Below, in pieces: positions 18,275-27,006 of a stretch of DNA of 64,000 nucleotides. A program made the translations under genes and the position numbers. This DNA is from Paraclostridium tenue. GTDB lineage: Bacteria > Bacillota > Clostridia > Peptostreptococcales > Peptostreptococcaceae. Each line of letters starts with the position of its first letter. Position 1 is the first letter of the stretch. The stretch lies in the NCBI RefSeq assembly GCF_039521565.1, contig NZ_BAAACP010000005.1, positions 62,001-126,000 of the forward strand. The letters run 5' to 3'. The notes below the pieces were generated by a model that was given only the letters and a program-made list of their open reading frames with translations, searched no databases and had not been told where the DNA came from.

Positions 18275-18308
18275 AAAAGGGAGGTAGATTTAATCTATAG
18301 CCCTTTTT
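18275..18308. terminator. Bidirectional terminator between convergent genes
   Basis: AAAAGGG (18275-18281) pairs with CCCTTTT (18301-18307), with an inner TAGATT/AATCTA stem. T tracts exist on both strands, serving the 3D-domain gene and the permease pair. Confidence 0.75.
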
Positions 18309-18805
18309 CTATTTACAATATAATTAACTATATATCCCATAATTATAACTCCTGGAATATCAACAATGAGTCTAATTAATGTAAATTCATAACCTAATGA
18401 GCTAATTTCAAATAATAAAGTAGAAAATTTAGTAACACACCAAGCATTTAAAAAAATTATTATATTAGAAAATTTAACTCCTTTTTTTATAAGTAAAGAT
18501 GTAAATGGAAATGCTGCATACATAGGCCCAGCAGAAAAAAATGCAATTAAAAAGGCTAAAGCAATTCCAATAATTCCAGAATTTAACCCCATATATTTTA
18601 TAAAATACTCTTTAGGAATCCAAACATCTAAAAGACCTAAAAGAATCATTATAGCTGGTAGGACAGATAACATTTGAACTATGCTAGATTTAGTACTAAT
18701 AAAAATATTAATTCCTAAATTACTATCTACAAAGTATATTATTATACATACTAAAAAGCTTATTAAGAAGTATTTATATCTATTAATTAGAATTTTTACA
18801 TTCAT
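18290..18805 (-). CDS. Permease half, C-terminal partner
   Basis: 171-residue membrane protein with about four to five helices and the conserved segment FFSAGPMYAAFPFTSLLIKKG, typical of the DUF318 (UPF0718/ArsP-like) permease superfamily. In larger homologues two such halves form one chain; here they are two genes. Its ATG overlaps the TAA of the upstream half (TAATG), so translation is coupled. It likely forms a heterodimeric transporter with the neighbouring half. Substrate unknown; arsenical-type export is possible from family membership only. Confidence 0.75.
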   Translation of the reverse strand: MNVKILINRYKYFLISFLVCIIIYFVDSNLGINIFISTKSSIVQMLSVLPAIMILLGLLDVWIPKEYFIKYMGLNSGIIGIALAFLIAFFSAGPMYAAFPFTSLLIKKGVKFSNIIIFLNAWCVTKFSTLLFEISSLGYEFTLIRLIVDIPGVIIMGYIVNYIVNRKRAID

Positions 18806-19284
18806 TATCCTAAAATACCTCCTATCATTATTGCAACTACAAATGAAAATATAAATGCAATGAAGTTTCTATAAAAAGCTGATTTTATACCTATATACTT
18901 AGCTTCTAAAGAGAATGTTAATACACCAACCATTGTAGAAGTTGAAATAAATGCTGCAACCTGAGCATATCCAGCACCACTTTTTAGTAATGAATCTCCA
19001 ATAGAAAATGCTACAAATGTAGGAATTGTAGTAATGGAACCTAGAATAGAAGAAATAGTTATTCCAGATAAAGCAGAGTCTTTACCTATTAGATTTGATA
19101 TGGAAGCTGGATCTAAAATAGATAAAATTATTCCAACTAGTATGGCTATAAAAAGAAACTGAGGCATTATATTCTCAAGAGATTTAAGTCCATTTATAAA
19201 AGCTTGTTTAGTTTTTTCTTTATCTTTTTTAAACGAAATCATACAAAGAATTATACAAATGCTATAAAGAATAAAAGATGTCAT
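18805..19284 (-). CDS. Permease half, N-terminal partner
   Basis: 159-residue membrane protein with four to five helices. A short basic loop (KKDKEKTKQ) follows the first helix, then LENIMPQFLFIAILVGIILS and the conserved TIPTFVAFSIGDSLLKSGAGYAQ region of DUF318-type permeases. First gene of the two-gene unit; ribosome site AAGGAGG at about 19292-19298. It and its partner each resemble half of a two-repeat permease, so they are best read as one transporter encoded by two coupled genes. Confidence 0.75.
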   Translation of the reverse strand: MTSFILYSICIILCMISFKKDKEKTKQAFINGLKSLENIMPQFLFIAILVGIILSILDPASISNLIGKDSALSGITISSILGSITTIPTFVAFSIGDSLLKSGAGYAQVAAFISTSTMVGVLTFSLEAKYIGIKSAFYRNFIAFIFSFVVAIMIGGILG

Positions 19285-19593
19285 AAAAAGCCTCCTTACT
19301 TTTATTAAATATAGTATGAATTTTATTAAGTATTAGTGATTTATTTAATTGATTAAGTATGATGACAAAATAAAACAAAGATATTAACTTTTAAAATTAA
19401 TTTACTCATTTAATGTTAATATAATTTTAAAAAAACGAATAATTTATAAATTTAAAACACCTTTGTACTAAAATATCGAAAAAAGCAAAACGAAAATTAA
19501 CATATATATTGTTAAATCACTAGAAATACGAACTATATTGTACTAGAATTAATGTTAGTTTTGATATTTAACATTATTTAGGGGGGAATAGAA
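19285..19593. other. Divergent intergenic region, no gene seen
   Basis: 309 bases between the permease pair and nhaA. Very AT-rich, with several TTAATGTTA/TAACATTA-like words near both ends. No confident promoter or structured RNA could be assigned. AGGGGGG at 19580-19586 is the ribosome site of the nhaA 5' fragment. Confidence 0.5.
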
Positions 19594-20827
19594 ATGAATT
19601 TAGATTATCAAAATACTAAAGCTTTAAAAACATTTAACAAGAAAAAGGCAAGGTTAACAGAATCAGAGGCTTTTACCAGGAGTATTACTTTTTATAGCTA
19701 CTTTAGCTGCACTAATAATTGCTAATAGTCCTTTGGTTAGTTTGTATAATTACTTATTTGAAGAAATAATTGTATTCAATCATTTTAACTTACATATGAT
19801 TGTCAATGATTTTTTTATGGCTATATTTTTCTTAGTTGTTGGATGTGAGATAAAAAAAGAAATATTATATGGAAATCTTTCAAATATAAAAAAAGCTGCT
19901 TTTCCTATAATTGCTGCTTGTGGAGGTGTTATTTTTCCAGCTATAATATTTTTCTTATTTAACTCAAAAACTCCTTATTCTTCAGGAGTTGGAATACCTA
20001 TATCTACAGATATAGCTTTTGCAATTGGAGTTTTTATGATATTTAAAAACAAATTAAGTTCTTCACTAAAAATATTTTTATTATCATTGGCAGTTGTAGA
20101 TGATTTATTATCAATACTTATGATAGCATTTTTATATTCATCAGATTTTAATTATTATGCTTTAGGATTTGCACTTATAATTGTAGGTTTTATAGTGTTA
20201 TTAAATAAGCTAAGTAAAAAAGACTTTTTAATGCCTTATTTAATTTTAGGATTAATTCTTTGGGCTTTACTTTATCTAAGTGGTATACATGCAACTATAT
20301 CTGGAGTTATATTAGCTATGATGCTTCCTACTAGAAGAAAAAATAAAAATAGCAAGTTTGATGTAACTAAAAAGGTAGAAAGAATTTTCACACCTTTATG
20401 TAATTTTATAATACTTCCATTATTTGCTTTTTCAAATACAGGTATAAGTTTAGATATAAGCTTTAATATGGTAAATGCTGAGAATTTAATGAGTGGTGTA
20501 ATATTAGGACTTGTTATAGGAAAGCCACTTGGAATTATGTTATTTACCTATTTATCAACTAAGTTTCATATAGCTGAAAAGCCAAAAGATTCTAGATGGT
20601 CATCAATATTTTTAGTTTCTTTAATAGCCGGTATAGGATTTACAATGTCTATATTTGTAACAGAAATTGCATTTACAGGGAATTTACAAGTTATAAATTT
20701 AGCTAAATTTTCAATTTTAATAGCATCACTATTATCTTGTACTTTAGCTTATATAAGTATAGAATCTATGCCTATGATAATACAGATTTATTGTAAAAAA
20801 TCTAAAAAATTAGTATTAAATAAGTAA
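19594..20827 (+). pseudogene. nhaA: NhaA Na+/H+ antiporter, disrupted by +1 frameshift
   Basis: A good ribosome site and ATG at 19594 start a frame reading MNLDYQNTKALKTF...SEAF, then shift: from 19676 the next frame continues the antiporter (PGVLLFIATLAALIIANSPL) to 20827. One extra base lies in CTTTTAC (19670-19676). Left alone, the first frame stops after about 44 codons. The rest of NhaA is intact: TDIAFAIG and VDDLLSIL with the transport aspartates, GIHATISGV and GIGFTMSIFV. Initiation at TTG 19733 would drop much of the first helix and has no ribosome site. The disruption may be genuine, slippage-dependent, or a sequencing error. Confidence 0.85.
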
Positions 20828-20830
20828 ATA

Positions 20831-20868
20831 AAAAAATGGATATCTAAAATTTTAGATATCCATTTTTT
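20831..20868 (+). terminator. Terminator after nhaA
   Basis: 19-bp perfect inverted repeat (20831-20849 with 20850-20868) ending in T6. Confidence 0.92.
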
Positions 20869-20900
20869 ATTTGTAGAATTATGTAAATTTATTTAAAAAA

Positions 20901-20922
20901 ATATGTACATATATTGTATAAT
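20901..20922 (+). promoter_or_regulatory. Probable promoter of the yqeB-xdhC operon
   Basis: TATAAT at 20917-20922 about 37 bases before the first start codon; -35 is poor. The 12-base palindrome ATATGTACATAT (20901-20912) lies where the spacer would be and could be an operator. Confidence 0.45.
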
Positions 20923-20958
20923 GGTATTAATATTTAAAAAGTTAATAAGGGGGAACAA

Positions 20959-21771
20959 ATGATTGATAAGCTTATTATAGTCAGAGGTGCTGGAGATATA
21001 GCAACTGGTGTTATTCATAAACTTAATAGATGTGGTTTTAACGTCTTAGCATTAGAAGTTAAAAACCCCTTATCTATAAGACGTAAAGTCTGTTTTAGTG
21101 AAGCTATTTATGATGGTGAGGTATGCATAGATAATGTCACATGTAAATTTGTAAAAAATGAACAAGAATTGAAACATGCTTTTAAATTAAAAAATGTTTG
21201 TGTAGCTATTGATCCAAAGGGTGATTTAATTTATAAGCTAAAACCTAAAGTTGTAGTAGATGCAATAATCGCTAAAAAAAATTTAGGAACTACGATTAAT
21301 ATGGCCCCTATTACTATTGGATTAGGACCTGGATTCTTTGCAGGAAAAGATGTTGATTTTGTTATAGAAACTATGAGAGGTCATAATTTAGGTAAGATAA
21401 TAGACAATGGTTTTGCGATTAAAAATACAGGAACACCTGGTAATATAAGTGGATTTAGTAAAGAAAGAGTTGTATATTCAAAAGAATCAGGAATTATAAA
21501 AAATATTTGTGATATAGGTGATATAGTAAAGAAAAATCAAGTTATAGCAACTATAAATACGGGTAATAAATATGTAGATGTATTAGCTACTATGGATGGA
21601 CTTTTAAGAGGTATAATAAGAAATGGAAGTAATGTGACTAAAAACTTAAAAATTGCTGATATAGATCCTAGAATCGATGAACTTAAAAATTGCGAGACAA
21701 TATCAGATAAAGCAAGATGTATAGCTGGTGGAGTACTAGAGGCTATTTTAATGAATTGGAGTGACATATAA
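20959..21771 (+). CDS. yqeB: YqeB, selenium-dependent molybdenum hydroxylase maturation protein
   Basis: 270 residues, EF2563/YqeB family. N-terminal nucleotide-binding fold with RGAGDIATGVIHKL (about 8-21), central IGLGPGFFAGKDVDFVIETMRG and a C-terminal lipoyl-like hairpin domain (about 170-225). The family co-occurs with selenophosphate synthase and selenium-dependent molybdenum hydroxylases (xanthine and purine hydroxylases with labile selenium) and is thought to act in building their selenated cofactor. First gene of a four-gene operon; the stop overlaps the next ATG by one base. Ribosome site AAGGGGG at 20947-20953. Confidence 0.9.
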   Translation: MIDKLIIVRGAGDIATGVIHKLNRCGFNVLALEVKNPLSIRRKVCFSEAIYDGEVCIDNVTCKFVKNEQELKHAFKLKNVCVAIDPKGDLIYKLKPKVVVDAIIAKKNLGTTINMAPITIGLGPGFFAGKDVDFVIETMRGHNLGKIIDNGFAIKNTGTPGNISGFSKERVVYSKESGIIKNICDIGDIVKKNQVIATINTGNKYVDVLATMDGLLRGIIRNGSNVTKNLKIADIDPRIDELKNCETISDKARCIAGGVLEAILMNWSDI

Positions 21772-22571
21772 TGTGTGAAGATATATTAAAGAGAATATAT
21801 GAAGAATTAGAAAATGGAAATCGTGTTTGTTTTGTTACACTTACACAAGTTAAAGGATCTAGCCCAGGAAAGCAAGGAGCTACTATGGCATTTTTTAAAG
21901 ATGAAAGCATAATGGGAACTATTGGTGGTGGACTAGTAGAACATTCAGTTATAAATAAATGTAGAGATTGTATAAAAAGTGGAGAAGATTTTAATTTTGA
22001 ATATTCTCTAAATGAAGAAACCTTAGAAACTACTATGAAATGTGGTGGCTATATTAAAGGGTACATAAAAGTATTTAAGCCAAAACCTAAGCTTTTAATT
22101 ATTGGAGGTGGACATATAGGCCATGCTTTATATAAAATTACTAATAGTTTAAACTTTTACACTATAGTGGTTGATGATAGAAGTGAATTTGCTAATGAAG
22201 AAAGGTTTAAAGGTGTAGATGAAGTTTATTCAGGAGATATAAAAAAAATATTAAATGGAATTAACTTAAGTGATAATACATATGTGGTTATAGCTACTAG
22301 AGGGTATGAAAAAGATATAGAAGCTTTAAGAGAAATAATAAACTCAGATGTAGCTTATATAGGAATGATAGGTAGTCGAAAAAAATGGAAATCTTTAAAA
22401 GACGAACTTATTGGTGAAGGAATATCTAGAAACTTATTAGATAAGGTTTATGCACCTATAGGACTTAATATATCTTCAAGTAGTGTAGAAGAAATAGCAT
22501 TTGGTATAATGGCTGAAATATTATTAGTAAAAAACAATGGAGAACTTTCTCATAGAAAAGATAGGAAGTAA
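21771..22571 (+). CDS. xdhC: XdhC/CoxI family molybdenum cofactor insertion protein
   Basis: 266 residues. N-terminal XdhC/CoxI domain (about 10-80) with GSSPGKQGATMAF and GTIGGGLVEH, then a Rossmann domain (about 100-245) starting LLIIGGGHIGHAL and containing YIGMIGSRKKW. XdhC proteins bind and sulfurate molybdenum cofactor and deliver it to xanthine dehydrogenase-type enzymes; here the setting suggests selenation rather than simple sulfuration. The ATG overlaps the yqeB stop by one base (TAATG), implying coupled translation. The hydroxylase structural genes are not in the window. Confidence 0.9.
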   Translation: MCEDILKRIYEELENGNRVCFVTLTQVKGSSPGKQGATMAFFKDESIMGTIGGGLVEHSVINKCRDCIKSGEDFNFEYSLNEETLETTMKCGGYIKGYIKVFKPKPKLLIIGGGHIGHALYKITNSLNFYTIVVDDRSEFANEERFKGVDEVYSGDIKKILNGINLSDNTYVVIATRGYEKDIEALREIINSDVAYIGMIGSRKKWKSLKDELIGEGISRNLLDKVYAPIGLNISSSSVEEIAFGIMAEILLVKNNGELSHRKDRK

Positions 22572-22602
22572 TATATACTTCTTATAAAGAGGTGTTGTAA
22601 TT

Positions 22603-23463
22603 ATGATGGATAGGTATAATAGAGAAGTAAATAAACTTATTATATCATTAGGTAAAAATTCTATTTTAAGTATAAATGATTTAAAGTTTATTATAGATGG
22701 TGTAACTAAACTTGGTATAAATATGATTGATTTAGATTTAGATGACAGTATTGATGAATTAAAATTATATGATTTAATTTACTATATAAAAAATGAGTGC
22801 AATATAGACTATATAAGTATAATAACTGATGGAAAAGGAATTAGCGATAAAGTAAGTAAATTAAAATCTTATGGACTTACTAATATAGCTATAAGGCTAG
22901 AGTCTTTAAAACAATATAAATACAAAAAATTAAACCATCAAATAAATATTAATGAAGTTTTAGAAACTATAGATAAATGCATAAATATAAGATTAAATAC
23001 AAAAATAATTTGTACTCTTATAAATGATTTTAATATTGATGAAATATTAGATTTTATTTATTTAACAAGATGCTTACCAGTAGAAGTAAACTTTACAGAA
23101 TTAATTCCAGAATCTAGTTCTATTAACTTTTTTAAAAGAGGATATGTAAATATACAAAATATAATAAATAACATAGAAGGTTTACATGAAATGAATTATG
23201 TAAACCAAAGATATAAATATTATAGTTTAGATAATGCTAAAGGAATAATTAGTATAGATACTCACAATGATTTTAATATTTGTAGAGGGTGTAATGAAGT
23301 TATATTAGATGAAAATGGATATATAAAAACATGTATTCACTCAAATACTGGTGTTGATATAAAAAATTATATAAATAAACCTCTTATGTTTAAGGAATTA
23401 GTTAGACAAGCTATATATACAAAAGATAAAAATAACATTGAAAGTGGGGCATATTATGGCTAA
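22603..23463 (+). CDS. MoaA-like protein lacking the radical-SAM cluster
   Basis: 286 residues. The start (DRYNREVNKLIISL) and later stretches (ILSINDLKFIIDGVTKLGI; LKSYGLTNIAIRLESL; VEVNFTELIPESS) follow the MoaA pattern. The C-terminal cluster motif is present (CRGC, then Cys after 13 residues). But the loop carrying CxxxCxxC between the first strand and ILS is missing, and the GGEP motif reads LDDS. It should bind the C-terminal substrate-site Fe-S cluster but not SAM, and so cannot be an ordinary GTP 3',8-cyclase. AGAGGTG supports the start at 22603 or 22606. Third gene of the selenium/molybdenum operon; overlaps MOSC by 8 bases. Confidence 0.75.
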   Translation: MMDRYNREVNKLIISLGKNSILSINDLKFIIDGVTKLGINMIDLDLDDSIDELKLYDLIYYIKNECNIDYISIITDGKGISDKVSKLKSYGLTNIAIRLESLKQYKYKKLNHQININEVLETIDKCINIRLNTKIICTLINDFNIDEILDFIYLTRCLPVEVNFTELIPESSSINFFKRGYVNIQNIINNIEGLHEMNYVNQRYKYYSLDNAKGIISIDTHNDFNICRGCNEVILDENGYIKTCIHSNTGVDIKNYINKPLMFKELVRQAIYTKDKNNIESGAYYG

Positions 23464-23887
23464 GATTGTATCAATAAATATAAGTGATAGAAAAGGTGTA
23501 ATTAAAACACCTGTAAATGAAGCCAAGTTAAAAGTTGACCATGGAATAGTTGGAGATGCTCATGCTGGTAATTGGCATAGACAAATAAGCTTATTATCAA
23601 AAGAAAGCATAGATAAGATGAGATCTAAAGGATTTAATGAATTAAAATCTGGGGATTTTGCAGAAAATATAACAACAGAAGGCATAGATGTTTATAAATT
23701 GCCAGTAGGACAGAGACTTAAAATTGGGGAATGTGAAGTTGAAGTTACGCAAATAGGTAAAAAATGTCATGGGGGTTGTGATATAAAGAAAAAAACTGGA
23801 GATTGTGTTATGCCAAGAGAAGGAATCTTTGTAAAGGTTATAAAGGAAGGTATAATATCCCCTAATGATGAAATAACAGTATTATAA
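23456..23887 (+). CDS. MOSC-domain protein
   Basis: 143 residues from ATG 23456, chosen over TTG 23438 because AAAGTGGGG lies at normal spacing. MOSC signatures: LKVDHGIVGDAHAG (about 21-34), RQISLLS, GDFAENITTEG and a C-terminal CHGGCDI with cysteines that can carry sulfur. MOSC domains relay sulfur to molybdenum cofactor in enzymes such as Moco sulfurase; stand-alone bacterial members are usually found with moa genes. Last gene of the operon, overlapping the MoaA-like gene by 8 bases. A role in sulfur or selenium transfer to the cofactor is inferred from context. Confidence 0.88.
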   Translation: MAKIVSINISDRKGVIKTPVNEAKLKVDHGIVGDAHAGNWHRQISLLSKESIDKMRSKGFNELKSGDFAENITTEGIDVYKLPVGQRLKIGECEVEVTQIGKKCHGGCDIKKKTGDCVMPREGIFVKVIKEGIISPNDEITVL

Positions 23888-23889
23888 AT

Positions 23890-23927
23890 AAAAAAGTGCT
23901 ACAACTATATTGATGTAGCACTTTTTT
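23890..23927. terminator. Bidirectional terminator
   Basis: 14-bp stem AAAAAAGTGCTACA/TGTAGCACTTTTTT with 10-base loop, between the MOSC gene and the convergent acyltransferase. Confidence 0.9.
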
Positions 23928-24681
23928 TATATTTATTATTAAATTCTAAAATAGTATTTATCATATCTTCTCTTATTAATTTTGCTAAATCCATAGTTTT
24001 AATTTTAGGATTATTTATATGTAGATATACAGGTTCTAAAAATTCTATTTCAACATTTATAGATTTAATTTTACCTATAGGTTTATAACCACTATAAGTT
24101 TTTCTAGAATTTTTTATAACTAATGGAACTATAGGACATCTTGCCTTATATGCAATTTTTAAAGCTCCACTTTTAAACTCAGAAACTATAGATTTTGAAT
24201 CTTTTATCCATGTTAAATCTCCTTCTGGAAATACAGCCATACTATGACCATTTATAATGTTATTAGAAGCTTCTAAAATGCTATTTAAAGCCTCTCTATT
24301 ATTATGCCTATTAATATATATACTTTTTATTACAGAAGCCCATTTATTAACTATAGGCATCTTTTTCCAAATTGGTTCATCAGCTATTATACATCCAATA
24401 GGTCTATCAACACTAGAAATTAATATATAGCTATCTAACATACTAGAATGATTAACAACAAATAACACAGGTTCTTTAGGAATTTTATCTTTTCCAAGTA
24501 TATTAACATTAATATTTACTAGTTTTAAAGAATTTTTAGCTTGATTTTTTAAAAATCTAAATTTATTTTCCATTGTATATTTATCAGGAGATTTTAAAAA
24601 CTTATTTAACTTAAATAATGATAATATGAACCCCACAAATTGGAAAATAGCAAATTTAATATAATTAAACAATTTAATCAA
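23905..24681 (-). CDS. plsC: 1-acyl-glycerol-3-phosphate acyltransferase (PlsC family)
   Basis: About 255 residues. Acyltransferase motif I NHSSMLD (H-x4-D) near residue 77 and motif III FPEGD near residue 151; an N-terminal hydrophobic segment should hold it to the membrane. Makes phosphatidic acid or acylates a related lipid acceptor. It is one of two PlsC-family genes in the window (the other at 53899-54498); this one is longer. TTG 24681 directly abuts the purine-rich AAGGGAAGA, so TTG 24672, three codons later, is an equally likely start. Monocistronic. Confidence 0.85.
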   Translation of the reverse strand: MIKLFNYIKFAIFQFVGFILSLFKLNKFLKSPDKYTMENKFRFLKNQAKNSLKLVNINVNILGKDKIPKEPVLFVVNHSSMLDSYILISSVDRPIGCIIADEPIWKKMPIVNKWASVIKSIYINRHNNREALNSILEASNNIINGHSMAVFPEGDLTWIKDSKSIVSEFKSGALKIAYKARCPIVPLVIKNSRKTYSGYKPIGKIKSINVEIEFLEPVYLHINNPKIKTMDLAKLIREDMINTILEFNNKYKKSATSI

Positions 24682-24790
24682 TCTTCCCTTCGTACATACT
24701 ATAAAATATAGTAGTAAAATTTTAATTAAACACTAGAAAGATTTTAACATAAAACGAAATTTAATAAAAGTTTTATTTGTATAAAATAAA

Positions 24791-24814
24791 AAGAACTAGC
24801 TAAAGCTAGTTCCT
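24791..24814 (-). terminator. Terminator of the MFS pseudogene
   Basis: GAACTAGCT/AGCTAGTTC stem (24793-24801 with 24804-24812); T-rich on the minus strand after it. Confidence 0.8.
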
Positions 24815-24834
24815 TAATAAGTTTATGAATAAGT

Positions 24835-25805
24835 TTATGCAACTTTGTCTTCTTTTTTATCATTTTTATGTCTATTATACCTTTTAGTATAGACACCTAA
24901 TAATAATATTGCTGCTAATGTATATATAACTGCTGTTATATAATAAGCTTTTGAATATCCTCCAGGTATTTTAAATAAGAAAAACTTGGTAAATTGACCA
25001 GCTATTATTGAAGTAACACCACCAGCTACGAATATAAGAGAATTATATGCTGGTCTTGTATTCTTAGAAACAAATTCCATTGGAAGGGAGTTCATTATTG
25101 GATTTGCACAGTTCATAAATCCAGATCTAAAGAATAATCCAGCCCCAACAGCAAAAATCATGGCTCCACCAAATATTTTACCATTAGCTATAATTAACAT
25201 AAATGGTATAGATAAAAGTGCAAGACCTCCAAGTGCAATAACATTACCAAGTTTTTTTACAACCCAAGGTGATATAAATAAGAACATTACCATTGCAAAA
25301 TATTGAGAAGATACAAGATGTGAAGTAGTAGCTCTTGATATTCCAAGTTCATTATTTAAAAATACTGAAAAGTAAGGAACAATCAATGATGCCCCAAATC
25401 TTATCATTGCAAAATATACTAACCATAATAAAACATATTTATTTTTAAATATAGACCAATCAAATTTTCTTTTTTCATGAGTCTCTTCATAATAATCTTG
25501 TTTTTTCTCTTTTATAAATAATAAAGGTATAAGAGACAGTAAAGCTATTATAACAAACATAAGTAAAATATCTCTTTGAGCTAACACAAACTCATGTAAT
25601 TGGTAAGAACTCATACCTTTTATATTTTCTGTCAATGAACTTGCCTGTTCTTTGTAGAGAATGACCTTGCTGTAGAGATATTAACTTGCTGTAAAAATGT
25701 TACCAAAATGTCGAATGCTACTCCACTCATAAGTCCCATAAATGCATAGCTGATTATATAAGCCCAGCTATTGAAGTTAAATCTTTTTAGTTCTTGTTGG
25801 TTCAT
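24835..25805 (-). pseudogene. MFS transporter with internal deletion
   Basis: The 5' part (ATG 25805, ribosome site GAGAGG) reads MNQQELKRFNFNSWAYIISY and one to two helices, then stops at about 25635. The other part, in another frame, runs from around 25660 to 24835 and supplies roughly the last seven helices (from LAQRDILLMFVIIALLSLIP). About 130 residues expected between them are missing, and the reading frame changes at the junction. Intact major-facilitator proteins have twelve helices in about 400-430 residues. Short repeats TCTACA occur at the breakpoint. The original may have been a sugar or oligosaccharide transporter; that is not certain. Confidence 0.8.
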
Positions 25806-26305
25806 AAAATATCCTCTCATTTCGTAAAATTTTTAGTATTAATATTAAGTTTTAATTAGGAAAATGTTTTGTTTAATTTAATTTTACACACTCCTCAAAA
25901 CATTGCAATATATGATGAAATTAAAAGAAAATACTGGATATTTTATAAATTTTTTAAAATAACAATTTTTTATTGTTAAATTCATGTGCTTTATATTATG
26001 TATATTGTATTTTAATTATTAGTTATAGTATCTTAAGCATCTTACTTTTAAAATAAAATTCACTTTAAATAATGAATTGCTTTAGGAGTTACACTTATAA
26101 TGTTTTGAAATATAATTTTCAAAATTTTTTATAAAAATATACATTTAAATAATAGTAAATATCTTATGTATTTTTGAATAATAATTTAAAATCAGTATTT
26201 TTTCAAAAAAATATATATCTAAACTTTTAAAATAACACGTTAAATAAAAGTTATATTATTAAATAGTTAAATCATATTAATAAAAGTAAAAGAGGAGGGG
26301 ATTAG
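25806..26305. other. AT-rich intergenic region, no gene seen
   Basis: 500 bases between divergent units. No convincing open frame, promoter or structured RNA. The only clear element is AGGAGGGG at 26293-26300, the ribosome site of the next gene. Confidence 0.5.
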
Positions 26306-26581
26306 GTGGTTAATAAATTTAATAATTTGGAAGAAAATATACTTTTTAGAATAAGAATTTTATCAAATAGTGGAGATAAAATTTATCTTAAGTTTCCTGT
26401 TGAGTTTGTAAAAAGAATGATTAAAATTAATGGACTCAATTGGCTAAATTTAAAAAGTGATATAGTTGATACTGAAAATTTATCTAAAGTTGTAACTCAT
26501 GCACTAGATTCTAATTTAACTGGTGATATAGCTCATATACAAACTAAAAATAAGGATTCAATAAAAATAACTATAAGTTAA
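26306..26581 (+). CDS. Small protein, SHOCT-like/YvlB-type C-terminal domain
   Basis: 91 residues. The pattern 'LFRIRILSNSGDKIYLKFPVEF... then DIVDTENLSKVVTHALDSNLTGDIAHIQTKNKDSIKITI' resembles the C-terminal half of clostridial SHOCT-like proteins, where a short beta-rich unit of this kind follows a leader helix. Similarity is judged from memory of the pattern. No signal peptide or membrane segment. GTG start at 26306 is fixed by a strong AGGAGGGG. Role unknown; relatives occur next to envelope-stress genes. Confidence 0.6.
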   Translation: MVNKFNNLEENILFRIRILSNSGDKIYLKFPVEFVKRMIKINGLNWLNLKSDIVDTENLSKVVTHALDSNLTGDIAHIQTKNKDSIKITIS

Positions 26582-26682
26582 AAATGATATTTAATAATTT
26601 AAATTCATTTACACCCTTGAATAAATTTATTTTTTCTTATAAGATAATGTAAACATTAAATTACTATCGAAAGGAATAAGTT

Positions 26683-26916
26683 ATGAAAAATTTAAAAATA
26701 AAGCTAACTAGAGATAATTTCAATTTTAGATTTAAACAATATGAAGGTACATATTTCTTTGGTGATGTAAATGAGGAAAATCAGGTTGTAAAATATAAAA
26801 TAACTAAAGATGATAAGGGATTGGAGTTAAAAGAATTTGGAAATACTCATATAAAAGACAATATGTTATATATACCACAAATAGAAGCTTACATAGATTT
26901 AAATAGTATAAAATAA
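26683..26916 (+). CDS. Hypothetical protein, 77 residues
   Basis: Not recognised. Mixed charged, probably beta-rich (alternating hydrophobic pattern in FRFKQYEGTYFFGDV and later strands), no cysteine, no signal peptide, no membrane segment. AAAGGAATAAG precedes ATG 26683 at good spacing and codon use is like its neighbours, so it is probably a genuine gene. It stands between the SHOCT-like gene and the decayed prophage; no function can be assigned from context. Confidence 0.6.
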   Translation: MKNLKIKLTRDNFNFRFKQYEGTYFFGDVNEENQVVKYKITKDDKGLELKEFGNTHIKDNMLYIPQIEAYIDLNSIK

Positions 26917-26974
26917 GTAATTGCAACATATTTAGGTTTTAAATTTGTTTTTATATTAGCAAATTGACACCCAT

Positions 26975-27003
26975 TTGCCACCATAGATTAAAAATGGTGG
27001 CAA
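26975..27003 (-). terminator. Terminator of the integrase fossil
   Basis: TTGCCACCAT/ATGGTGGCAA stem with nine-base loop just beyond the integrase stop. The GGTGGCA words with nearby GACACCC resemble the 3' ends of many Firmicute phage integrase genes. Confidence 0.7.
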
Positions 27004-27006
27004 TAT

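Noticed and set aside
19733..20827. nhaA as an intact gene starting at TTG 19733
   Set aside because: No ribosome site there, and clear NhaA sequence is encoded upstream in the same frame back to 19676, continuing from the ATG 19594 fragment in another frame.
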